The translations under genes and the position numbers were made by a program. Below the pieces are notes generated by a model. The model was not told the origin of the DNA. It saw only the letters and a program-made list of their open reading frames with translations, and searched no databases. This document shows, piece by piece, positions 35,943 through 43,728 of a stretch of DNA of 64,000 nucleotides (position 1 is its first letter; each line of letters starts with the position of its first letter). The DNA is from Arsenicibacter rosenii (lineage in GTDB: Bacteria; Bacteroidota; Bacteroidia; Cytophagales; Spirosomataceae), in the NCBI RefSeq assembly GCF_001870735.1, contig NZ_MORL01000021.1:37332-101331 (forward strand), in the 5' to 3' direction.

Positions 35943-36641
35943 TTACAAAATCGCCACCGGCATAAGGTTCCAGAAGGCGTAAAACTGTTCCTGGTATTTT
36001 TCTTTATTGAGCCGGTAGAGCGTTGCCTTTTTGGTGGTAGAGTTGGTGTTTTTTTCACCGGTATCAATCAGGAGGCCCGTAGAGAGGAGCTTACGGCTGA
36101 AATTCCGGCGGTCAAGCGGAGCGTCGTAAATCGCTTCATAGAGTTTCTGGAGCTGCGGAAGCGTAAATTTTTCCGGCAAGAGTTCGAAGCCGAGCGGATG
36201 GAGGGTCGCTTTATAGCGTAGCTGCTCCAGCGCTTTCCGGACCATGTCGTCGTGGTCGAAAATAAGGGATGGCTTCTGCTTCAGGCTAATCCAGTGGGCG
36301 TTATGGGCCTTAACTGCTTCCGGATCATGATCGGCAATATTAATCAGGGCAAAAAAGACGATGGACACGGTACGTTCGACAGGGTCACGATTGACGCGCC
36401 CGAACGCTTCGACTTGTTCAACATAAATATCATGTAGCCCGGTGAGGTCAAAAAGCAAGCGGGAGGCCGCTATTTCCAGGTCCTCGTCTTCGTTGAGGAA
36501 GCCACCTACCAGCGACCACTTGCCGGCTTCCGGCGCAAAATTCCGTTTGATCAGGAGCACTTTAATCTCCTCACCATCGAAACCGAAAATAATACAATCA
36601 AGCGCTACTAATAGCCGGTAGGAGTGAGCGTAACGTGTCAT
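35943..36641 (-). CDS. Nudix-fold transcriptional regulator, NrtR/AraR-like
   Basis: A 232-residue protein with an N-terminal Nudix domain (residues ~5-135) and a C-terminal winged helix (FTLPQLQKLYEAIYDAPLDRRNFSRKLLSTGLL). The Nudix box GGFLNEDEDLEIAASRLLFDLTG lacks the catalytic REUxEE residues (RL and FD stand in their place), which is expected of regulators such as NrtR or AraR that bind a nucleotide or sugar effector without hydrolysis. I chose the ATG at 36641, since the frame to 36656 begins within the -7 box at 36646-36653. The effector is not known; NAD or sugar metabolism is typical. Confidence 0.93.
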   Translation of the reverse strand: MTRYAHSYRLLVALDCIIFGFDGEEIKVLLIKRNFAPEAGKWSLVGGFLNEDEDLEIAASRLLFDLTGLHDIYVEQVEAFGRVNRDPVERTVSIVFFALINIADHDPEAVKAHNAHWISLKQKPSLIFDHDDMVRKALEQLRYKATLHPLGFELLPEKFTLPQLQKLYEAIYDAPLDRRNFSRKLLSTGLLIDTGEKNTNSTTKKATLYRLNKEKYQEQFYAFWNLMPVAIL

Positions 36642-36645
36642 ACCG

Positions 36646-36653
36646 CAAAAGTA
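36646..36653 (-). promoter_or_regulatory. -7 element TACTTTTG, near-leaderless gene
   Basis: Exact TAnnTTTG match on the minus strand. The ATG at 36641 is only 4 bases past it, so the expected transcription start (about 7 bases past the element) coincides with the start codon. It also rules out the longer frame from 36656. Confidence 0.55.
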
Positions 36654-36929
36654 CATGTTCGGGGCGGTTTATGCATTACACCATCAGGGCGAGAGACAGG
36701 AGACAGGAGAACTGCTGCCGGATAAGCGATTGATAATGAAGATAGTGTGTAGTAGGAAATAGTAAAAAACAAAGAAATAGTTTGACCGGAAAAGGCTGGA
36801 AAGACAGCTTCCTGAACCCATTATTGCCTTATAAAAAGGCTTTTAATTATCTTTTAATGAAAGATTTATCTGTTCTTAACGTTGCCGGCCCGTTGATGCT
36901 ATTACTTTGTAGCAGTCAAGAACAAGAAC

Positions 36930-37313
36930 ATGTCAGCCATCAAAAAAATAGGAATAATCGCTTTTCTGCTCGCGATGACAGCCATGCGGGGGACCATCCC
37001 GGCATATGGCATTGGGGCAATATCCTATCAGGCAGGTGGCAGACACATAACGGCTGAACGCGGTAAACAAGCCGGTGAACACATCAACTGGATCAGCCGG
37101 ACAGAAGATGAACAGGAATATCAGGAGCTACAGGCCGGCGCCCCCTTCGACCTGCTGCCGGTAGCTATGATGTTTTCCTTGCTTGCTGTTGCATGGCTCC
37201 TTTTCCTGGGGCGTTCTTTCAGAAGACCATTCAACATACATAACGTTTATCAACCTCGTCCGTATTACCTTCTTTTTCATTCGCTCCGAATTCCCGGTAA
37301 TCATCGTATGTAA
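36930..37313 (+). CDS. Small membrane protein heading the efflux operon
   Basis: A 127-residue protein with an N-terminal signal-like helix (IGIIAFLLAMTAMRGTIPAYG) and a second hydrophobic helix at ~76-96 (LLPVAMMFSLLAVAWLLFLG). Between them is a polar region with several His and acidic residues (HITAERGKQAGEHINWISRTEDEQEY). No family is recognised. It lies 128 bases before the TolC-like gene and a near-consensus -7 box (TTACTTTG, 36902-36909) precedes it, so it may be the first gene of the metal efflux operon. Its coding status is moderately secure. Confidence 0.6.
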   Translation: MSAIKKIGIIAFLLAMTAMRGTIPAYGIGAISYQAGGRHITAERGKQAGEHINWISRTEDEQEYQELQAGAPFDLLPVAMMFSLLAVAWLLFLGRSFRRPFNIHNVYQPRPYYLLFHSLRIPGNHRM

Positions 37314-37441
37314 TATCCGTTAGCCCCTTTGCTAACCGGCTATGCCCTGCATAGCCAGGATCGGTGTGGCCTGTTTTCCAGTATATCAGTTTCTATTCAC
37401 TCAAAAAGCGCCTGATCATCAGGGCTATATCTTATCGATTT

Positions 37442-38725
37442 ATGAAACGGCTCATTCTTTTGGTTGTGGGCGCATTAACTGTCCATGGCCTTCAGGCAGC
37501 AACTACGACAATAGCGGGCGATACCCTGCAGTTGTCGCTATCAGATGCCGCCCAGCTTTTCAGACAAAACAACCTGACCTTGATGGCTACTAAGCTGGGG
37601 GTTTCTGAAAATCAAGCCTATGAATATCAGGCAAAACTCTGGAACAACCCATCTATATATATTGAGCAAATGCCGTATAACCAGCAGTCTAAAGAGATTA
37701 TGCCGGTTAAGCAGAGTAACTCAGAACAAGTAATTCAGTACCAGCAGCTGCTCTTGCTGGCCGGTAAACGGAATAAGCAACTGGCCATCGCCAAAACAAA
37801 TACCGATCTGGCCAATGACCGCTTTTTTGACCTGTTGCGTACCCTGAGCTACCAGTTGCGGAGCACGTTTTACGATCTCTACTATACCAATCAGGCACTC
37901 GGCGTATACCGCGAAGAAATTGCGACGCTGCAGCAGACGGTTGATCTTTACCAGCAGCAATACGACAAAGGCAACGTGCCGCTGAAAGACCTTACGCGAC
38001 TCAAGGCGTACCTGTTTAATCTGATCACCGAACGCCAGCAATTACTGAAGAAACTGACCGACGACCAGGCTGATTTGGCTTTACTCCTGAATGTCAGCCC
38101 TACAATCCCGATTAAGCCATTGCTGACAAATAACGAAGCAAATCAGGCTGGCGTGGGTCAACAAAACGTAAGTGAGCTGCTGCGGCTGGCCGAAGAAAAC
38201 CGGTATGACCTGAAAGGCTATCGTGATCTGGCCCGGCAGGAACAGCAGAATCTGGCGTTGCAGAAAGCCCTCGCCGTACCGGATCTGACGCTTCAGGGCA
38301 CGTATGACCGTAACGCCGGTTACATCCAGAATTATTTCGGCGTAGGCGTTGGTATTAATCTGCCTTTTTTCAACAAGAATCAGGGTAATATCAAGGCGGC
38401 GGCCGTCCGGATTCAGAGCAGCCAGCAAGTGGCCAATGCGTATCAGATGCAGGTTGAAAACGACGTGCAGCGGGCGTATACAAAAGCGCAGCAAACCGAA
38501 CAGCTCTACCGGACGTTCGATCAGCGGTTTGTCGATGATTTTAATAAGCTGATTCAGGGGGTTACGACCAATTACCGGAAACAGAATATCGATGTGGTCG
38601 AATTTCTGGACTTTTTCGACTCCTACAAAAACAGCCAGCTTCAGTATAACCAGCTCCAGAACGACCGGCTTCAGAGTCTGGAGGATATCAATTTTGCCGT
38701 AGGTACAACCGTGTTCAACAAATAG
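37442..38725 (+). CDS. TolC/CzcC-family outer-membrane efflux protein
   Basis: A 427-residue outer-membrane factor: signal peptide MKRLILLVVGALTVHGLQAA, then the long alpha-helical barrel repeats (LSLSDAAQLFRQNNLTLMATKLGVSENQAYEYQAKLWNNP; TLQQTVDLYQQQYDKGNVPLKDLTRLKAYLF) and the matching second half from ~240. It forms the outer-membrane channel of a tripartite heavy-metal pump with the next two gene products. I chose the ATG at 37442; the longer frame from 37364 adds 26 residues with no signal character. It lies 20 bases before the adaptor gene. Confidence 0.95.
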   Translation: MKRLILLVVGALTVHGLQAATTTIAGDTLQLSLSDAAQLFRQNNLTLMATKLGVSENQAYEYQAKLWNNPSIYIEQMPYNQQSKEIMPVKQSNSEQVIQYQQLLLLAGKRNKQLAIAKTNTDLANDRFFDLLRTLSYQLRSTFYDLYYTNQALGVYREEIATLQQTVDLYQQQYDKGNVPLKDLTRLKAYLFNLITERQQLLKKLTDDQADLALLLNVSPTIPIKPLLTNNEANQAGVGQQNVSELLRLAEENRYDLKGYRDLARQEQQNLALQKALAVPDLTLQGTYDRNAGYIQNYFGVGVGINLPFFNKNQGNIKAAAVRIQSSQQVANAYQMQVENDVQRAYTKAQQTEQLYRTFDQRFVDDFNKLIQGVTTNYRKQNIDVVEFLDFFDSYKNSQLQYNQLQNDRLQSLEDINFAVGTTVFNK

Positions 38726-38745
38726 ACCTGATCCTATCATCCGTC

Positions 38746-39864
38746 ATGAGAACGAATAAACACACATTCGCCACCCTTTTTGCCATTGCTGTCGCTGTTT
38801 TGCCAGGCCTGACAGGCTGCTCTTCATCGGCTAAAGAAGAAGATAAAAACGTGGCTGAAACGAAAAATGAAACAAGCCTGCTGGCAACTGCCAAAATCGA
38901 CACGGCCCGGCTTGAGACCGTAAATAATGAACTGAACCTGACCGGTAAAGTAACGTTCAATCAGGATAAAGTGGTGAAGGTATTTCCGCTGGTTGGCGGG
39001 CATATTGAAGAAGTTAAGGCCGATCTGGGCGATTATGTCAAAGCGGGTCAGGTGCTGTCGATTATCCGCTCCGGAGACATGGCCGACCTTGAACAACAGG
39101 CAGTTACGGCGAAAAGCCAGTTGGCCGTTGCGCTGAAAAATATGCAGGTAACCGAAGATATGTCAAAAGCCGGTTTATCATCGCAACGTGATCTGGTGGC
39201 TGCGCGTGAGCAGTTACAGGCCGCAAAAGGAGAAGTCAACCGGGTGGCGCAACGCCGTCAGATTCTGGGAGGGAGCGGCTCGGTATATATCGTAAAAGCA
39301 CCGGTGAGCGGGTTTGTGGTCGAGAAAAATGCCGCACAGGGCATGGAACTCCGTTCAGACGATCCCGAAAACCTGTTTACCATCTCGAACCTTGATCAGG
39401 TGTGGGTCATGGCTAACGTGTATGAATCAGACCTCGCCAATGTGCGGGTTGGCTACGAGGCCGACATTACTACCCTCTCGTATCCGGATAAAGTGTATAA
39501 AGGAAAGATCGATAAGATTTTCAATGTGTTAGATCCCGACAGCAAGACGATGAAGGTGCGTGTTACATTGGATAACCGCTACATGGGCCCGTCTGATTTT
39601 GCCCTGAAACCGGAAATGTTCGCCAACGTGAACGTCTTGTATGCCGGTCAGGAGAAGCGGGTAGCGATTCCAGCCAAAGCGATTGTATTCGACAAGAGCC
39701 GCAATTTCGTGGTGGTGGTTACGCCGAATGGTTCGCCGGTTGTGCGCGAGGTGAATATCTTCAAAACCATCGGCGACCGGGCTTATCTGGCCAGCGGCCT
39801 GCAACCCGACGACCGCATTGTAACGCAGAACCAACTGCTGATTTACAACGCATTGGGGAATTAG
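38746..39864 (+). CDS. Periplasmic adaptor (HlyD/CzcB-type) of RND pump
   Basis: A 372-residue membrane fusion protein. The lipobox LTGCSSS at ~25 gives a lipid-anchored N-terminus. It has the barrel-sandwich pattern VVKVFPLVGGHIEEVKADLGDYVKAGQVLSII and the second half IVKAPVSGFVVEKNAAQGMELRSDDPENLFTISNLDQVWVMANVYE, with a helical hairpin between. It joins the inner-membrane pump to the TolC-like channel. The gene is 20 bases after the channel gene and 139 bases before the pump gene, with an inverted-repeat spacer. Confidence 0.96.
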   Translation: MRTNKHTFATLFAIAVAVLPGLTGCSSSAKEEDKNVAETKNETSLLATAKIDTARLETVNNELNLTGKVTFNQDKVVKVFPLVGGHIEEVKADLGDYVKAGQVLSIIRSGDMADLEQQAVTAKSQLAVALKNMQVTEDMSKAGLSSQRDLVAAREQLQAAKGEVNRVAQRRQILGGSGSVYIVKAPVSGFVVEKNAAQGMELRSDDPENLFTISNLDQVWVMANVYESDLANVRVGYEADITTLSYPDKVYKGKIDKIFNVLDPDSKTMKVRVTLDNRYMGPSDFALKPEMFANVNVLYAGQEKRVAIPAKAIVFDKSRNFVVVVTPNGSPVVREVNIFKTIGDRAYLASGLQPDDRIVTQNQLLIYNALGN

Positions 39865-39878
39865 GCATTGAGTGATTG

Positions 39879-39987
39879 AGTAATTGTGTGAATGAGTGAT
39901 TGCCGTCCCGAAGTGGCAAAAACTCGTTTACCGGGCCGTCTATGCGTCTGCCAAACACTCACTAAATCGCTGAATCACACAATCACT
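39879..39987. repeat. Imperfect inverted repeat, adaptor-pump spacer
   Basis: Arms 39879-39902 and 39964-39987 (AGTAATTGTGTGAATGAGTG... and its near complement) match at 19 of 24 positions around a ~61-base loop. GAGTGATTG also occurs twice in the left part. It fills most of the 139-base spacer between the adaptor and pump genes. Confidence 0.65.
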
Positions 39988-40003
39988 AACTGAAAATCTT
40001 CCC

Positions 40004-43000
40004 ATGAACAAGTTCATAAAAAATATCCTGACGTTCTCGCTGAAGAACAAATTCTTCGTGTTCTTTCTGACCGTGCTGATCGTGATCGCCGGCTTTATCA
40101 GCTACCAGAACACCCCCATTGAGGCCTTCCCTGACGTGACCAACACCCAGATCACGATCATTACGCAGTGGCCGGGCCGGAGTGCCGAAGAAATTGAAAA
40201 ATTCGTAACCATTCCGATTGAAATCGGCCTGAATCCGGTGCAGAAAAAGACCGATATCCGGTCAACGACGTTGTTCGGGCTGTCGGTAGTAAAGGTTATG
40301 TTTGAGGATGGGGTAGATGACGCGTTTGCCCGGCAACAGGTCAATAACCTGCTGGGTGGCGTCGACCTGCCGGAAGGGATCAAACCGGATGTGCAGCCAC
40401 CTTACGGACCAACCGGCGAGATTTTCCGCTATACCCTCAAAAGCCAGACCCGCAATGCCCGTGAACTGAAAACGTTGCAGGACTGGGTGATCGACCGGCA
40501 GTTGAAAAGCGTTCCGGGCGTAGCCGATGTGGTTAGCTTTGGTGGTGAAGTAAAAACCTATGAAATCTCGGTTGACCCGCGCCGCTTGCTCGACTATAAC
40601 ATTACCCCGCTGCAGCTGTATCAGGCCGTGGCCAACTCAAACGTAAACGTCGGGGGCGATGTTATTGAGAAAAACTCCGAAGCGTATGTCGTCCGTGGCA
40701 TCGGCTTGCTGAAAAACAGCAAAGACATTGAAAACATCATTATCAAAAATGTAAACGGTACGCCGATTATGGTCCGTAACGTGGCCCAGGTGGCTGAATC
40801 TGCGCTGCCCCGGCTGGGTCAGGCCGGCCGGGATAAGCAGAATGATGTAGTCGAATGTATTGTGGTGATGCGGAAAGGAGAGAACCCCAGCGAAGTAATT
40901 GAACGGGTAAAAGACAAAATCAACGATCTGAACGACCACATTCTGCCATCGGACGTTAAAATTGACACGTTCTACAACCGCGAAACGCTGATCCACTTTG
41001 CGACCCATACCGTAACGCACAACCTGATCGAAGGAATCATTTTCGTAACCGTGATTGTGTTCCTGTTCATGGCCGACTGGCGAACCACCATTACCGTATC
41101 GATTGTCATTCCGCTGGCGTTGCTTTTTGCGTTTATCTGTCTGCGGCTGCGTGGCATGTCGGCCAACCTGCTGTCGATGGGGGCCATCGACTTCGGGATT
41201 ATCGTTGACGGTGCCGTCGTTATGGTCGAGGGTATCTTTGTTACGCTCGATGAAATGGCCCACCGCAATGGGATGGAGCGGTTCAACAAACTGGCCAAAC
41301 TGGGCGTGCTACGCAAAACGGGCACGGAGATGGGTAAGGCGATTTTCTTCTCGAAGCTGATCATTATCACCTGTTTAGTGCCGATTTTCTCATTCCAGAA
41401 GGTAGAAGGCAAGATGTTCAGCCCGCTGGCCTGGACACTTGGGTTTGCCCTGCTGGGGGCCTTGTTCTTTACCCTGACGCTGGTACCGGTCTTATCGAGT
41501 ATCCTGCTTAAAAAGAACGTGCGCGAAAAGCACAACCCGTTTACGGAGTTCCTGGTCAAAAAATCGGGCAGCATCTTTGGGTTTACCTACACCCATAAAA
41601 AAATCAGCCTTCTGTTTTCGCTGGCCCTGGTGGTTGTCGGGTTGTCGGGTTTCTCACTGCTGGGTACCGAGTTTTTGCCCGAACTGGATGAAGGATCCAT
41701 CTATGTGCGGGCCAGCATGCCGATGAGCATTTCGCTCCCTGAGTCGGTAAAGCTCACCACCCGGATGCGGAAGATTTTTGAACAGTTTCCTGAGGTAAAA
41801 GGTGTGATGTCGCAGACCGGCCGCCCGAATGATGGTACTGACCCGACCGGTTTTTATAACATTGAGTTTCTGGTCGATGTGTATCCGAAAGACGAATGGA
41901 AAAGCCACCTGACTAAGGAGCAGCTAATTGATCAGATGCAGGAAAAACTGAAAGTGTTTCCCGGCGTAGATTTCGGGTTTTCGCAGCCGATCATGGACAA
42001 TGTGGCAGAAGCCGTTTCGGGCGTAAAAGGCTCGATTGCGGTAAAAGTCTACGGCCCTGATCTGTATACGCTCGAAGAAAAATCAAACGAGATCAGCAAG
42101 CAACTGGCCACCGTGCAGGGAATTGAAGACCTGGGCGTCATCCGGAATATTGGTCAGCCCGAATTACGGATTGAGCTGGATGAGCAGAAACTGGCTGTAT
42201 ATGGCGTTGATAAGTCCGATGCAGAAGCGGTGATCGAAATGGCCATTGGTGGTAAGGCTGCTACCCAGATTTATGAAGGTGAACGGAAATTTGACCTGCG
42301 TATCCGGTATGACAAGGGGTTCCGGTCGAATGAAGAGCAAATCGGCCGGTTGATGGTGCCTACCGACAAAGGCATGATTCCGATCAAGGAAATTGCCCGG
42401 GTATATACCCAGACCGGTCCGATCCTGATTTACCGGGAAGGCAATCAGCGGTACGGAGCCGTTAAGTTTTCGGTCCGTGGCCGTGATATGGGGAGCGCCG
42501 TTGCTGAAGCGCAGCAGAAAGTAGCGCAGCATGTAAAACTGCTACAGGGATACAACATCAAGTGGGCGGGTGATTTTGAAAACCAGCAGCGGGCAACGCT
42601 CCGCCTGGAGCAGGTCGTCCCGATCAGTCTGCTGGGTATTTTCTTTATTCTGTTCGTTTTGTTCGGTAATGTCAAAGATGCCGGCCTGGTTTTACTGAAC
42701 GTTCCGTTTGCCATCATCGGCGGTATTGCTGCCTTGCTGGTAACCCATGTAAACTTCAGTATTTCGGCGGGTATCGGTTTCATCGCGTTGTTTGGGATCT
42801 GTATCCAGAACGGGGTTATTCTGATTTCGGTCTTTAAGAAAAACCTGCATAACCGCATGACGCTGGATGAGTCCATCAAACAAGGGGTTATTTCGCGGGT
42901 GCGGCCGGTGGTTATGACGGCCATGATGGCAGCCATTGGTCTGATACCGGCCGCGATTTCGACCGGTATCGGTTCCGAAACCTCTAAACCGTTGGCCATT

Positions 43001-43102
43001 GTCGTTATCGGCGGGTTGATAACGGCTACGGTATTGACCTTATTTATCTTCCCGCTCTTGTTTTATGTCTTTTATCGTGGCAAAGCCACAAACCTCGGAT
43101 AG
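40004..43102 (+). CDS. czcA: Heavy-metal RND efflux pump, CzcA-type
   Basis: A 1032-residue trimeric inner-membrane transporter with 12 helices and two large periplasmic loops. The proton-relay motif in the fourth helix is DFGIIVDGAVVMVE (~396-409), the HME-RND version seen with divalent cations (Co, Zn, Cd), unlike the CusA type. Other landmarks are the N-terminal YQNTPIEAFPDVTNTQI and the second-half FNISAGIGFIALFGI-like text (NFSISAGIGFIALFGICIQNG). It uses proton flow to expel metal through the channel protein. It is the last gene of the operon and ends at a terminator-like hairpin. Confidence 0.96.
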   Translation: MNKFIKNILTFSLKNKFFVFFLTVLIVIAGFISYQNTPIEAFPDVTNTQITIITQWPGRSAEEIEKFVTIPIEIGLNPVQKKTDIRSTTLFGLSVVKVMFEDGVDDAFARQQVNNLLGGVDLPEGIKPDVQPPYGPTGEIFRYTLKSQTRNARELKTLQDWVIDRQLKSVPGVADVVSFGGEVKTYEISVDPRRLLDYNITPLQLYQAVANSNVNVGGDVIEKNSEAYVVRGIGLLKNSKDIENIIIKNVNGTPIMVRNVAQVAESALPRLGQAGRDKQNDVVECIVVMRKGENPSEVIERVKDKINDLNDHILPSDVKIDTFYNRETLIHFATHTVTHNLIEGIIFVTVIVFLFMADWRTTITVSIVIPLALLFAFICLRLRGMSANLLSMGAIDFGIIVDGAVVMVEGIFVTLDEMAHRNGMERFNKLAKLGVLRKTGTEMGKAIFFSKLIIITCLVPIFSFQKVEGKMFSPLAWTLGFALLGALFFTLTLVPVLSSILLKKNVREKHNPFTEFLVKKSGSIFGFTYTHKKISLLFSLALVVVGLSGFSLLGTEFLPELDEGSIYVRASMPMSISLPESVKLTTRMRKIFEQFPEVKGVMSQTGRPNDGTDPTGFYNIEFLVDVYPKDEWKSHLTKEQLIDQMQEKLKVFPGVDFGFSQPIMDNVAEAVSGVKGSIAVKVYGPDLYTLEEKSNEISKQLATVQGIEDLGVIRNIGQPELRIELDEQKLAVYGVDKSDAEAVIEMAIGGKAATQIYEGERKFDLRIRYDKGFRSNEEQIGRLMVPTDKGMIPIKEIARVYTQTGPILIYREGNQRYGAVKFSVRGRDMGSAVAEAQQKVAQHVKLLQGYNIKWAGDFENQQRATLRLEQVVPISLLGIFFILFVLFGNVKDAGLVLLNVPFAIIGGIAALLVTHVNFSISAGIGFIALFGICIQNGVILISVFKKNLHNRMTLDESIKQGVISRVRPVVMTAMMAAIGLIPAAISTGIGSETSKPLAIVVIGGLITATVLTLFIFPLLFYVFYRGKATNLG

Positions 43103-43112
43103 GGTTTCCGGG

Positions 43113-43156
43113 TTGAGGTTTAGGGAGCGGTTCAGGCTCCTTAAACCTCAATTTTA
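43113..43156 (+). terminator. Terminator hairpin after czcA
   Basis: 16-bp stem (43113-43128 with 43136-43151, one G-T wobble; TTGAGGTTTA...) with a 7-base loop and TTTT after it. It separates the efflux operon from the SRPBCC gene. Confidence 0.85.
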
Positions 43157-43161
43157 CTATT

Positions 43162-43596
43162 GTGAAACTCATTTTGCGTACACAGGTTGCCCGACCGTTG
43201 CCAGAGGTATGGGCTGGTTTTGACCGGACATTGTTTGATAAGCTTAGCCCGCCTTTCCCGCCCGTTGATGTGATTCGTTTTGATGGTTGCCTGACTGGCG
43301 ACCAGGTTCAGCTGGAGCTGAATTTTTTGCTTTTCAAACAACGCTGGGACAGCCTGATTGTTGACCAGCAATCAACGCCGGATGAGATCTTCTTTATTGA
43401 CGAAGGAACACGGTTACCTTTCTTCCTTCGGTACTGGCGCCACCGCCACCGGCTGGTAAGATCGGGTAACGGAACGGTTATCATTGACGACATTACATTT
43501 CGAACACCGAGCCGCTTTACCGATTTTTTAATGTTACCGATCCTGTGGCTACAGTTTTTGTATCGGAAGCCGGTATATAAACATGTTTTCAATTGA
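43162..43596 (+). CDS. SRPBCC-like ligand-binding domain protein
   Basis: A 144-residue START-like protein: MKLILRTQVARPLPEVWAGFDRTLFDKLSPPFPPVDVIRFDGC opens the fold, a central strand set follows (QVQLELNFLLFKQRWDSLIVDQ) and a C-terminal helix ends RKPVYKHVF. This is the coenzyme-Q-binding/cell-division-inhibitor type SRPBCC shape common in Bacteroidota. No ligand is known. A terminator separates it from the efflux operon and a further gap of 132 bases leads to the next gene, so it is probably transcribed alone. Confidence 0.85.
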   Translation: MKLILRTQVARPLPEVWAGFDRTLFDKLSPPFPPVDVIRFDGCLTGDQVQLELNFLLFKQRWDSLIVDQQSTPDEIFFIDEGTRLPFFLRYWRHRHRLVRSGNGTVIIDDITFRTPSRFTDFLMLPILWLQFLYRKPVYKHVFN

Positions 43597-43728
43597 TGGA
43601 GGTACGACATCATTGATAAAACTGCGTTGAGGGTGCTAATAAAAAAGTGAGCAGTTGCCGGAAAATCATTTGTAAACTCCGGAAACTGCTCTATATTTAT
43701 TTTATAAACACCTAATTAGTAGATCTTT

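Noticed and set aside
36782..37057. A 91-residue gene before the small membrane protein
   Set aside because: It overlaps the better frame at 36930, has no recognisable domain, and its second half is a shadow of that gene.
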